From positions 1 to 63,506 of the forward strand of contig NZ_JAQGNT010000055.1 of assembly GCF_028291725.1 (NCBI RefSeq): DNA of 63,506 bases, given 5' to 3'. Under the pieces are notes generated by a model. That model was not told the origin of the DNA. It saw nothing but the letters and a program-made list of their open reading frames with translations, and searched no databases. Shown here piece after piece: positions 43,201 through 50,905 of the stretch. The translations under genes were made by a program, and so were the position numbers. Numbering within the stretch: position 1 is the first letter of the stretch; every line of letters starts with the position of its first letter. The stretch comes from Hydrocarboniphaga sp. GTDB taxonomy: Bacteria > Pseudomonadota > Gammaproteobacteria > Nevskiales > Nevskiaceae.

Positions 43201-44932
43201 CCCGGACACGTCCGCGAGGTTTCCCGAGCCAGCGCCGGATGGCCCCGCCTTCCCGCAGGCAGACGAGCAATTGCCCCAGTCAGACACCTCGACGAAGGCA
43301 CCCGAACCGCAGCCGAAACAGCAGCCCACACCCGACACATCCGGTGAAGCGCCCGCGCCCAAGCCGGGGCGGGTGGGCTTCGAACTACCGTACGAAAAAG
43401 TGTCTCCCGCTAAAGCACGGGGGGCAACCGGCACCCCGGACACGAATGTAGATAGTCCGCGGCTTCATCATCGCAATAAGCCAACCGCCCCCGAGACCAC
43501 ACCACCGGCGCCCAAAGGGCCGATCGGCTTCAGGCCACCGGAAAAATCTCCGCCCGCGGCAACTCCCCGGCCGGAGACGCCGGGACCGGCCGGAGAGGCT
43601 TCGCCTCCAGCCGGGGGCGTCTCGCAGATGCCACCGGCACGCGAGATCCCGGGCGCAGGTCCTCGTGCCGGAAATGCGCAGGCTCCGGCCACTCGCCCTG
43701 CGACAACGATGAGTTCCACGCGTGCAATGCCGCATCCCGAAGCCGGTGCGCACGGCGGCCCGGCACCGACGAAAGGAACCGCGGTATCGAACGTCGAGCC
43801 GGAAGGGGCCGGCGCTGCTGCCCGGCAGGACGTGGGGCCCGCGCAGTTCGATGCCGAACTCGCCGACGAACTCGCCGTGCGTGAGGCGCGCAGCCGCCGA
43901 ATCGCCGCCGAGGACACCGCCGCCAAGGTGCACCGGGAGGTCGCGGAAATCGAGCAGATCAACAAGGAACTGGGTCCGCGGCCCGAGCGTGATCACATTC
44001 ACGACGAACTGCAGAAGCACAAGGCTGCGCTCGAGGAGGCAAAAAAAGAAGTGGCCGACGCAAAGCGCGCGGAGATCGAGGCCGAAGCCGCGGAACGCAT
44101 CGGCCTCAAGCGCCGGCGGGATCTGGATCCCGCGGCAGCGAAACACGATACGGAGCTCCGCCAGCACGCGGAGGAGGAATACGGGCGGCGCATGGAGCGG
44201 GTCGGCGAGCTCGACGAATTCATGAAAGAAAATGAACCCGCCGTTGCCGCTGCCAAGGACGAGGTTGCCCGGAAGCAGAAGGCTTTTGACAAGGCGGAAC
44301 CGGGAGAAGCCTGGGATCCGAATACCAAGTCGAAGTTCAACGTCAGGGAGAGGGCCCGAAATCAGCTGAACCAGGCCGAGCATGATCTGGCACGCGCCGA
44401 AGGTCGCAACTCCGACGCGCTCAAGGCGAAGGAGAAGCAGCTCGAACGCATGCAGGACCTCGATCGGGCCATCAGTCCCGACGACTACCCGGATCTCACC
44501 GCCGACAAGGGCGTCTATGGCGAGAAGAGGGGTCGCGCTGACTTGAACGAAAAGGGATACAAGTTCAAGGGCTCGTCCAAGGAGCCGGCGCTGGGTAAAC
44601 CCAAGGATCAGGGACTCGACGGCGTATTCGAGAACGAAACTCCACCGCCCGATGAACCCAAGCACGTCGTCGCCGAGATGAAGTACGACACGTCGGAGCC
44701 CACGCCGGGGCAGAAGAAGACGGAGTGGGTGGACGACAACCTCGAGACCACCGTCGGTCCCGACCACGCCAACAAGATGCGGCGCGAGGGATACGAATAC
44801 TGGGTGGTCAAGTACGACCCGGTCACCGGCAGGGTCCGTCCCCCGAAAAAGATGTGGGCGTGGGAACCGAACGGAAAAATCGGCCCCGGCAAACGCGTGC
44901 TCGGCGACGCCCACCCGATTTCACCGGACTGA
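40256..44932 (+). CDS. DUF4157 CIS effector with putative C-terminal PD-(D/E)XK nuclease
   Basis: Very long protein (1558 residues). The N-terminal DUF4157 module has GHDFSHVRVHAD (about 96) and an intact zinc-protease motif HELAHVVQQ (His150-His154). DUF4157 is the hallmark of proteins loaded in extracellular CIS. A long helical region (about 280-770), a hydrophobic segment with two probable membrane helices (about 780-838), a Pro-rich linker (about 920-1200) and coiled coil (about 1200-1400) follow. The last 150 residues carry a PD-(D/E)XK-like pattern: Glu1423, Asp1455 in QGLDGVF, and Glu1474-x-Lys1476 in VVAEMKYD. This suggests a DNA-cleaving toxin; no immunity gene is adjacent. Nuclease activity is inference. 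Confidence 0.85.
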   Translation: MTHASRQSVAPALSPNSEHSSAGNSRWDNLEREADRAADQALAVSESEVGSVSRVHLSQNTLGPGDYEPLSESVQRTLVTPGAPLERGLRMDMERRLGHDFSHVRVHADSAGADSARQIDAQAYTVGNHIVFGTGHFAPTTHSGRHLIAHELAHVVQQSSKGAAAGNAGVVQRKPLRDPVGNESSPPLLERPDPGPIVFDQPSQSPPANISVPYAAPKPMAAQPPINGGPVPQVNPLASPAAAGEGASATAPAVSPAETGESEMPRLTDRFTDPVATTGDSTPREGNFEADKVDLAELFRALAFGARESRKTVESYARDARAHVDRSADAAIKKAGDHAKDAEDAMIAKAGTRHKQVDQLVDAHESQLAWQVKQCKERAGEYAANAKQAYTDGFDLYRGELAGVFNVWGRRFEKLDKDEGTRIKETMTGFRSTALDYAGNYDIIYIRSNTSQSAGRAEVQRDAATEVAMDFIENANKVEPPITTSLSEITSNLIRQVWKQRDDALEKYKEGLQPVLKGVDDQLAAARVDIDVKRMKVGVKLTKVRAALHARLDLLEHDATKRNAEFESQVKSEIDKARSGADKRILRAAPTAMKPIGDVVNDAVGLLASRKEELDPAAARQFVGEVVQFSVDAAEGTRAIFAGARNTGVSSLASAGPLAKLRFAQRFASFRQQLNEEGAQKEFEMIEFSGNADDFLAATLTDLDGSYHEGIVRAAAALTKIVVDTRDTIYDPLEQARKDVITSVNQGLGQISDEKWKLLKEIPKAARHAAWVYDHPVRDRIVRGADIFLGVLAAVLVFAALVVALPFILGAEAALVVVCLIAFVSGFAMGYYGVQAYKERRKAGDSAASAFFGAVADVTGLTDFRRSFTDQKMPDFERGFAIGNFFIALFGAKEGVGRFYKSAKLRFPKLFTNPFRPKLPPIPLEPPVAAVGGMAVDLPKPGLPDNLNIPHEGVPGAEATDRPPAPPSDAPGFKPPHEEIPGPDTSARFPEPAPDGPAFPQADEQLPQSDTSTKAPEPQPKQQPTPDTSGEAPAPKPGRVGFELPYEKVSPAKARGATGTPDTNVDSPRLHHRNKPTAPETTPPAPKGPIGFRPPEKSPPAATPRPETPGPAGEASPPAGGVSQMPPAREIPGAGPRAGNAQAPATRPATTMSSTRAMPHPEAGAHGGPAPTKGTAVSNVEPEGAGAAARQDVGPAQFDAELADELAVREARSRRIAAEDTAAKVHREVAEIEQINKELGPRPERDHIHDELQKHKAALEEAKKEVADAKRAEIEAEAAERIGLKRRRDLDPAAAKHDTELRQHAEEEYGRRMERVGELDEFMKENEPAVAAAKDEVARKQKAFDKAEPGEAWDPNTKSKFNVRERARNQLNQAEHDLARAEGRNSDALKAKEKQLERMQDLDRAISPDDYPDLTADKGVYGEKRGRADLNEKGYKFKGSSKEPALGKPKDQGLDGVFENETPPPDEPKHVVAEMKYDTSEPTPGQKKTEWVDDNLETTVGPDHANKMRREGYEYWVVKYDPVTGRVRPPKKMWAWEPNGKIGPGKRVLGDAHPISPD

Positions 44933-44947
44933 ACCAGTGGGTCACTC

Positions 44948-45595
44948 ATGAGTACATTCCCAAACTCCCCGCGCATCCTCAAAGCCGGCCTCGCTTTGAT
45001 CGATCCGGGCTCCGGCCGCGTCCAGCGCATGATCTCGCTGCAGTACAACCCCGACTCGCTATCGCGCTCGCTGCAGGTTCAAGGCGAGGGTGCGGAGGGC
45101 GGACAACGCGCCGAACCGCTGCGTTTGAAGGGTCCGGCGATCGAAACGATCAAGCTGGAGGCGGAGATCGACGCTACCGACCAGCTCGAGTTTCCGGATC
45201 AGAATCCGGACGCGGTGCAGTTCGGCATCCAGCCGCAGCTTGCGGCGTTGGAATCGCTGGTGAATCCGACCAGCGGCCAGTTACTGATGAACAACGCGCA
45301 GATCATGAACGGCACGCTGGAGATTGCGCCGATGGAAGCGCCACTGGCCTTGTTCGTGTGGGGCCGCAGTCGCGTGGTGCCGGTGCGGGTCACGGAATTC
45401 AGCATCACCGAAGAAGCTTTCGATACGTCGCTGAATCCGATTCGCGCCAAGCTGAGCCTTGGGCTGCGCGTGCTGACGGTTGAGGATTTTCCGCTGGGGC
45501 ATCGCGGCGCCGGCTTGTTTTTGAGCGGGCTGCAAGCCACCGAACAACTGGCGATTAAAGCGGTGGGCGGTGTGCTGTCCGCTCTCGGCATCTGA
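44948..45595 (+). CDS. Contractile injection system tube/hub-adaptor protein (CIS_tube)
   Basis: Protein of 215 residues whose N-terminal part matches the CIS_tube family: LIDPGSGRVQRMISLQYNP followed by DSLSRSLQVQGE, then LRLKGPAIETIKLEAEID. In Afp/PVC the equivalent protein forms the lowest tube/adaptor ring joining the hexameric tube to the trimeric hub. The next gene encodes a LysM protein, the usual partner. The ribosome site is weak, and it starts 15 bases after the effector gene. Confidence 0.85.
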   Translation: MSTFPNSPRILKAGLALIDPGSGRVQRMISLQYNPDSLSRSLQVQGEGAEGGQRAEPLRLKGPAIETIKLEAEIDATDQLEFPDQNPDAVQFGIQPQLAALESLVNPTSGQLLMNNAQIMNGTLEIAPMEAPLALFVWGRSRVVPVRVTEFSITEEAFDTSLNPIRAKLSLGLRVLTVEDFPLGHRGAGLFLSGLQATEQLAIKAVGGVLSALGI

Positions 45596-45604
45596 GGGTT
45601 TTCG

Positions 45605-45967
45605 ATGAGCGACGCGATCCAGGCTTTTCTGCAGGCCAGCGGCTTGCAGGCGCAGAAATTTCCGGCCAACAGCCGCTATGCGAATGTCGGCACCACGCAG
45701 ATGAGCAAGGCGGACGGCACGCTGCTGTCATATCTGCAGCGCCGCTTCATTCCCCAGCCGGAGCGCTACGCGCTGCTGCACGAGCATGTGGTGGTCAGTG
45801 GCGACCGGCTGGACAACCTGGCCGCGCGTTACTTCGGCGATCCCGAGTTGTACTGGCGCATCTGCGACGCCAATCGGGCGATGAGTCCGGATGACTTGAC
45901 CGAGGCCATCGGCCGGCATCTGCGCATCACGCTGCAGGCCGGCGTTCCGGGAGTGGGCGATGCTTAA
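45605..45967 (+). CDS. LysM-domain baseplate protein
   Basis: Protein of 120 residues with a single LysM domain at the C-terminal end (HVVVSGDRLDNLAARYFGDP then ELYWRICDANRAMSPDDL). Such LysM proteins, comparable to T4 gp53 or P2 gpX, stabilise the baseplate inner ring and its contact with the hub rather than acting as free peptidoglycan binders. A GAGGG ribosome site precedes ATG 45605. The hub gene begins inside it (8-base overlap). Confidence 0.88.
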   Translation: MSDAIQAFLQASGLQAQKFPANSRYANVGTTQMSKADGTLLSYLQRRFIPQPERYALLHEHVVVSGDRLDNLAARYFGDPELYWRICDANRAMSPDDLTEAIGRHLRITLQAGVPGVGDA

Positions 45968-47102
45968 GGGCATCCATCTGACGCTGATGATGGGGCCGGC
46001 GGTGCTGGTTCCGGCTCCGTCTCTGGTGATGGACGCGCTCGACAGCGTCGAGGTCACGACGGCGTCGGGTTCCGCCAGCGGCTTTCAGCTCAGCTTTCAG
46101 TTCAACAGCAGGTCGGCGCTGAATCAGATTCTGCTGATCGCGGGCGTGCAGGCGGCCAGTGCTTATACGCCGCCGTTGCGGGTGCTGATGTTCGTCACCA
46201 TGAACGGCACGGCGCAACCGCTGTTCGATGGCGTGATGACTCATATCGCGGTGCAGCCCGGCGCGAATGGAAGCTCGGGGACATTGTCGATGACCGGCGA
46301 AGATCTGACGCGGATGATGGACAACTATGACTGGAGCGGCCTGCCGTATGCGGCGATGTCGATCGAGGCGCGCGTCGCGCTGATCTGCGCCAAGTACGCA
46401 TCGTTCGGCATCGTGCCGCTGCCGGTGTCGGCGATCTATCCGGATACGCCGATTCCAGCCGAGAAGATTCCCGCGCACAACGGCACCGATCTGGAGTACC
46501 TGCAGGAGCTAGCCCATCTTTGCGGCTACGTGTTCTACATCGAGCCCGGCCCTGCGCCCGGCACCAGCGTCGCCTACTTTGGGCCCGAGATCAAAGTCGG
46601 TGTGCCGCAGCCGGCACTCAACGTCGACATGGATGCGTATACCAATGTCGAGTCGCTGAGTTTCAACTTCGATTCCACCCGGGGCGTGCTGCCGATCGTC
46701 TATGTGCAGTTGCCGGTGGCGCATGTGCCTGCATTGCCGATCCCGATTCCGGCCTCGAATCCGCTGCAGCCGCCGCTCGGCCTGCTGCCGTCGCCGCTCA
46801 CGCGAGTCTCGCTGCTCAAGGACACGGCCAAGCTGAAACCTCTGGAGGCTCTCAAGCGCGGCGTCGCCGAAGCGGCGCGCTCGCAGGACGCCGTTAGTGC
46901 CAATGGCGAGCTTGATGTGCTGCGTTACGGACGCATGCTCAAGGCGCGCCAGCTGGTCGGTGTGCGCGGAGCCGGCCTCGCTTACGACGGCCTCTATTAC
47001 GTGCAGAGCGTGAAGAGCACACTCAAGCGCGGGCAGTTCAAGCAGAGCTTCCAACTCAGCCGCAACGGCCTGATCTCGATTACACCGAGGGTGCCGGCAT
47101 GA
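45960..47102 (+). CDS. Baseplate hub protein (gp27/gpD-like)
   Basis: Protein of 380 residues with the layout of the phage late-control D/gp27 hub: an N-terminal beta-barrel (SVEVTTASGSASGFQLSFQF), a second barrel with LFDGVMTHIAVQPG and LSMTGEDLTRMMD, then GTDLEYLQELAHLCGYVFYIEPG. It would form the trimeric hub holding the spike, with a separate spike gene directly downstream (ATGA overlap), so hub and spike are unfused here, unlike in VgrG. Confidence 0.88.
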   Translation: MLKGIHLTLMMGPAVLVPAPSLVMDALDSVEVTTASGSASGFQLSFQFNSRSALNQILLIAGVQAASAYTPPLRVLMFVTMNGTAQPLFDGVMTHIAVQPGANGSSGTLSMTGEDLTRMMDNYDWSGLPYAAMSIEARVALICAKYASFGIVPLPVSAIYPDTPIPAEKIPAHNGTDLEYLQELAHLCGYVFYIEPGPAPGTSVAYFGPEIKVGVPQPALNVDMDAYTNVESLSFNFDSTRGVLPIVYVQLPVAHVPALPIPIPASNPLQPPLGLLPSPLTRVSLLKDTAKLKPLEALKRGVAEAARSQDAVSANGELDVLRYGRMLKARQLVGVRGAGLAYDGLYYVQSVKSTLKRGQFKQSFQLSRNGLISITPRVPA

Positions 47103-47623
47103 GCAGAGCCGGCGCCAGGTTCCACGGCAAATATCGCGGCACGGTGGCGGATAACCTCGACCCGCTTCAACAGGGCCGCCTGCGGCTTAAAGTGCCCAAT
47201 GTGCTCGGCAAGGAGACCTCGACCTGGGCCTTGCCCTGTGTGCCGATCGCGGGAGCGCCCGGCTCGGCCAGTGGTCTGTTCGCTTTGCCGGATCTCGAGG
47301 CCCGCGTATGGGTCGAATTCGAGGACGGCGAAATGGATCACCCGATCTGGGTCGGGTGCTTCTGGGACGAGAATCAGGTGACGCCGATGACGCTGGCAAC
47401 GCCGAGTCCGGTCACCGCCATCACGTTCCAGACCCGGCAGCACAACGGCCTGACGATCAGCGACGCGCCCGGCGCCGGCGGCGGCATCGTCATCGAAAGC
47501 GCCGGCGGCGCGACGCTGATTGTCAACGACAGCGGCATCACCATCGACAACGGAGCCGGCGCGACGATCAAGCTGCAGGGCGGCACCGTCAGCATCAACG
47601 GCGACGCGCTGGAGGTGACCTAG
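47099..47623 (+). CDS. Spike protein (gp5/gpV-like OB-fold plus short beta-helix)
   Basis: Protein of 174 residues. The OB-fold region (HGKYRGTVADNLDPLQQGRL, then VWVEFEDGEMDHPIWVGCFW) matches phage baseplate V/gp5. The C-terminal GGIVIESAGGATLIVNDSGI followed by TIDNGAGATIKLQGG makes a short repeated strand pattern that would form the triangular needle. No lysozyme domain is present, as in other extracellular CIS. The PAAR-like tip gene follows 2 bases later. Confidence 0.9.
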   Translation: MSRAGARFHGKYRGTVADNLDPLQQGRLRLKVPNVLGKETSTWALPCVPIAGAPGSASGLFALPDLEARVWVEFEDGEMDHPIWVGCFWDENQVTPMTLATPSPVTAITFQTRQHNGLTISDAPGAGGGIVIESAGGATLIVNDSGITIDNGAGATIKLQGGTVSINGDALEVT

Positions 47624-47625
47624 CC

Positions 47626-47934
47626 ATGGCGGGCCATGTTCTACACGTCGGCGCTGTTGTCGAGTGCTCGCATGTTCCCGGTCTGGCGACGCCGAATATG
47701 TCGATTGCCCGCGTCACCGTCAGCGGCCAGGCCGTGGTGGTGGTTGCCATGCCGTATGCGGTCGCCGGCTGTCCTTTGTCGAGTCCCTGCGTTAGCGGGC
47801 AGTGGACCAGCGGCGCACAGCAGGTTCGCGTGATGGGCCAGCCGCTCGCGATCGATACCGGCGCATCGGCCTGCGTGCCGACGTCAACGCCGATGGTACC
47901 GCGGCGCGTGCAGCACCGCGTGACGGCGAATTGA
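47626..47934 (+). CDS. PAAR-like spike tip protein
   Basis: Protein of 102 residues with a PAAR-like layout: an early Cys-His (VECSHVPG), VTVSGQAVVVVAMPYAVAGC, PCVSGQWTSGAQQVRVMGQP and a final cysteine (SACVPTSTP). It probably forms the metal-binding cone at the spike apex; Cys and His ligands are present, but the canonical PAAR triplets are degenerate. No toxin extension. The ribosome site GGAGG overlaps the end of the spike gene. Confidence 0.8.
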   Translation: MAGHVLHVGAVVECSHVPGLATPNMSIARVTVSGQAVVVVAMPYAVAGCPLSSPCVSGQWTSGAQQVRVMGQPLAIDTGASACVPTSTPMVPRRVQHRVTAN

Positions 47935-47953
47935 GCCAGCAAGGGAGCGCGCG

Positions 47954-48322
47954 ATGAATCTCGCTTATGCCTATCAGTTCGACCACAGCGGCCGCACCGC
48001 GGAAGCGCCTGACGAGCGTCATGTGCGCGACCTGATCGAGCAAGTGCTGTTCACCGCGCCCGGCGAGCGGGTGATGCGCCCGGATTTCGGCAGTGGCGTG
48101 GCGCAGCTGGTGTTCGCGCCGAACTCGGTCGAGCTGGCCGGCGCCACACAGATGCTGGTGCAGGGCGCGCTGCAGCAGTGGCTCGGCGATCTGATAGCGC
48201 TGCAGGGGGTCAGCGTCGATACCGACGACGCAAGCTTGATCGTCACCGTGCGCTACAGCCTGCGCGGCAGCGACCAGAGCCAGGTGCAAACCTTCACGCG
48301 CGCGCTCGGAGACGGCTCATGA
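47954..48322 (+). CDS. Baseplate wedge protein, GPW/gp25 family
   Basis: Protein of 122 residues with the gp25 signature region: HVRDLIEQVLFTAPGERVMR then PDFGSGVAQLVFAPNS. It links the sheath to the baseplate and nucleates sheath assembly. AAGGGAG 7 bases upstream is the ribosome site. The following J-type gene overlaps by ATGA. Confidence 0.93.
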   Translation: MNLAYAYQFDHSGRTAEAPDERHVRDLIEQVLFTAPGERVMRPDFGSGVAQLVFAPNSVELAGATQMLVQGALQQWLGDLIALQGVSVDTDDASLIVTVRYSLRGSDQSQVQTFTRALGDGS

Positions 48323-50904
48323 TCTATCGCTGCTGCGATGCGCTGCGCCGCAATCTGGTCGCCGCGCACCCGACGCTCAACGGCATCGACTATCTGGAAG
48401 TCATCGACCGCGAGTTGCCGGAGTTCGACGCGCTGCGCCAGCGCACGCTGCTGGTGCATTGCCTGAAGCCCTTGCCGGCGGCGTTCTCGGCCGGCAATGT
48501 CGAGCTGCTCGGCGGCGAGCGCGTCAGGAACATCGAAGTGCAATGGGCCTCGCCGGCGTCGCCGCTTCCCGCGCAGCTGAGCGCCAGCGGCGAGGCGGCG
48601 ACGCGCGCGCTCGTGCAGGCGCTGCCCGACGCGGCTAGCACGCTGCTGGTACGCACCGCGCTGGCCGGCGACTTCTCGGTCTACACGCTGCGCCTGGTCA
48701 ACTCGCCGCTGGACGACGATCCACCGGCCGACTTCGACCCGCGGATGCGCGAGATCGATTTCTCGTTCAAGGTCGAGTGCCCGTCCGACTTTGACTGCGC
48801 GCCGCAGAGCCTGTGTCCGCCGGCGGATGCGGACGCGCCCGACATCGACTACCTGGCGAAGGATTATTCGAGCTTCCGCCGTCTGATTCTCGACCGCATG
48901 GCGCAGCTGGTGCCGCAGTGGCAGCAGAGCAGCGTGGCCGATACCGGCATCGCCGTCGCCGAGTTGCTCGCCTATGCCGCGGACCAGCTCAGCTATCAGC
49001 AGGACGCGATCGCCACCGAAGCCTATCTCGGCACCGCGCGCCGCCGCGTGTCGCTGCGCCGCCATGCGCTGCTGGTGGACTATCCGATGCACGACGGCTG
49101 CAACGCGCGCGCCTGGCTGCAGCTGCAGGTCGAAGCCGCCAGTGCGTTGCTGCCGCTCGCCGGCACGCAGTTCCTGACGCGGCTGCCGGGCTTCGACACC
49201 GGCATCGCCGTCGACTCGCCGCAGTTCGACGCGGCGATGCAGCTCGCGCCGCAGGTTTTTGAGCCGCTGCTGGATTCGCGTTTTGCTCCGGACTATCGGC
49301 AGCCGCTGTATGCCGCACACAACCGGATGTCGTTCTACACCTGGAGCGACCAGCGCTGCTGTATGCCGCAGGGCGCGACGCAGGCGACGCTCAAGGGCGC
49401 TTATCCCGACCTGAAGGCCGGCGACGCGCTGCTGTTCGAGGAACTCGTCGGCCCCAACACCGGCAAGGCCGGCGACGCCGATCCGGCGCACCGTCATGTC
49501 GTGAAGCTGACGCGGGTGTTGCCGACCGCGCCGGCAACGCTGAGCGATCCGCTGACCGGCGAGCCGATCACCGAGATCGAGTGGGCGCTGGCCGACGCGC
49601 TGCCGTTTGCGCTGTGCATCTCCGGCGTCACCGACGCGGAGCATGGTGCGCAGCATCTCGACGACATCAGCGTCGCGCGCGGCAATCTGCTGCTGGTCGA
49701 TCACGGCCGCACGATCAACCGCGAGGCGCTCGGCACGGTGCCGCAGCCGACGCTGTACGCAATCCCCGACTGCAGTGCCGATCGCTGCGATCCGCCGGCG
49801 CGGATCGCAATTCCGCCGCGCTATCGCCCGCAGCTCGCGTACGCACCGCTGACCCAGGCTGCGAACCCGCTCGGCGCCGCGGCCGGTCCGTTCGCGTCGG
49901 CGGCGCAGGTCTTCGACTGGAGCATGGATCAGGTGCTGCCGCAGATCGCGCTCGACAGCGTGCTGGGCACGCGCAATACGCGCTGGCAGGCGCAGCGCCA
50001 TCTGCTCAACAGTGCCGGCGACGCCAGCGAGTTTGTCGTCGAGATCGACGACGACGGCGCGGCCGCGCTGCGTTTCGGCGACGACGAGCACGGCGAGCGC
50101 CCGGACAGCGGCACTGCGTTCACCGCGGCTTACCGCATCGGCAACGGCGCCGCCGGCAATGTCGGCGCCGACCGCATCGTCCACGTCGTCGCGCAGCCCG
50201 GCGATCTGGCGCAGCTGTTGTCGGTGCGCAATCCGCTGGCCGCCGCCGGCGGTGTCGATCCGGAATCCGCCGACAGCGTGCGCCGCAATGCGCCGCAGGC
50301 ATTCCGCACGCAGCAGCGCGCCGTCACCACCGACGACTACGCCGCCGTCACCGAGCGCAACGTGCAGGTGCAGCGCGCCGCGGCGACGCTGCGCTGGACC
50401 GGCAGCTGGCACACGGTGTTCATCACCGTCGATCCGCTGGCCGGCGTCGACAGCGCGGCGCTGAAGAACCAGCTGCTGCCCTTTGTCGACCGCTACCGCA
50501 TGGCCGGCCACGACCTGGAATTCAACGATCCACGCTACGTGCCCTTGGAAGTCGGCCTGCATGTCTGCGTCAAGGACGACTACTTCCGCAGCGACGTCAA
50601 GCAGAGCCTGCTGCAGTTCCTCGGCAATCGCCGGCTCGCCGATGGCCGCCTGGGTCTGTTTCATCCGGACAACTTCACGTTCGGCCAGACCGTGTACCTG
50701 AGCCCGCTGTACGCCGCGGCGCATCAGGTGCCCGGCGTCGCCTCGGCGCAGGTGACGAAGTTTCAGCGCCAGGGGACTGGCGATCCGAGCTATCTGTTGA
50801 ACGGCGAGCTGCCGCTCAACCGGCTCGAAATCGCCAGGCTCGACAACGACCCGAACTTCCCCGAGCGCGGCGTGCTGCGGCTCGATATTCATGGGGGCAA
50901 GTGA
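48319..50904 (+). CDS. Baseplate assembly protein J-like, first copy
   Basis: Protein of 861 residues, of the putative baseplate assembly family related to P2 gpJ/T4 gp6. The conserved block DIDYLAKDYSSFRRLILDRM, then TGIAVAELLAYAADQLSYQQ and RRRVSLRRHALLVDYPMHDG is visible, with the gpJ core (VRRNAPQAFRTQQRAVTTDD) toward the C-terminus. With the following larger J-like protein it would build the wedge heterotrimers. It starts at ATG 48319, overlapping gp25 by 4 bases. Confidence 0.9.
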   Translation: MIYRCCDALRRNLVAAHPTLNGIDYLEVIDRELPEFDALRQRTLLVHCLKPLPAAFSAGNVELLGGERVRNIEVQWASPASPLPAQLSASGEAATRALVQALPDAASTLLVRTALAGDFSVYTLRLVNSPLDDDPPADFDPRMREIDFSFKVECPSDFDCAPQSLCPPADADAPDIDYLAKDYSSFRRLILDRMAQLVPQWQQSSVADTGIAVAELLAYAADQLSYQQDAIATEAYLGTARRRVSLRRHALLVDYPMHDGCNARAWLQLQVEAASALLPLAGTQFLTRLPGFDTGIAVDSPQFDAAMQLAPQVFEPLLDSRFAPDYRQPLYAAHNRMSFYTWSDQRCCMPQGATQATLKGAYPDLKAGDALLFEELVGPNTGKAGDADPAHRHVVKLTRVLPTAPATLSDPLTGEPITEIEWALADALPFALCISGVTDAEHGAQHLDDISVARGNLLLVDHGRTINREALGTVPQPTLYAIPDCSADRCDPPARIAIPPRYRPQLAYAPLTQAANPLGAAAGPFASAAQVFDWSMDQVLPQIALDSVLGTRNTRWQAQRHLLNSAGDASEFVVEIDDDGAAALRFGDDEHGERPDSGTAFTAAYRIGNGAAGNVGADRIVHVVAQPGDLAQLLSVRNPLAAAGGVDPESADSVRRNAPQAFRTQQRAVTTDDYAAVTERNVQVQRAAATLRWTGSWHTVFITVDPLAGVDSAALKNQLLPFVDRYRMAGHDLEFNDPRYVPLEVGLHVCVKDDYFRSDVKQSLLQFLGNRRLADGRLGLFHPDNFTFGQTVYLSPLYAAAHQVPGVASAQVTKFQRQGTGDPSYLLNGELPLNRLEIARLDNDPNFPERGVLRLDIHGGK

Positions 50905-50905
50905 C

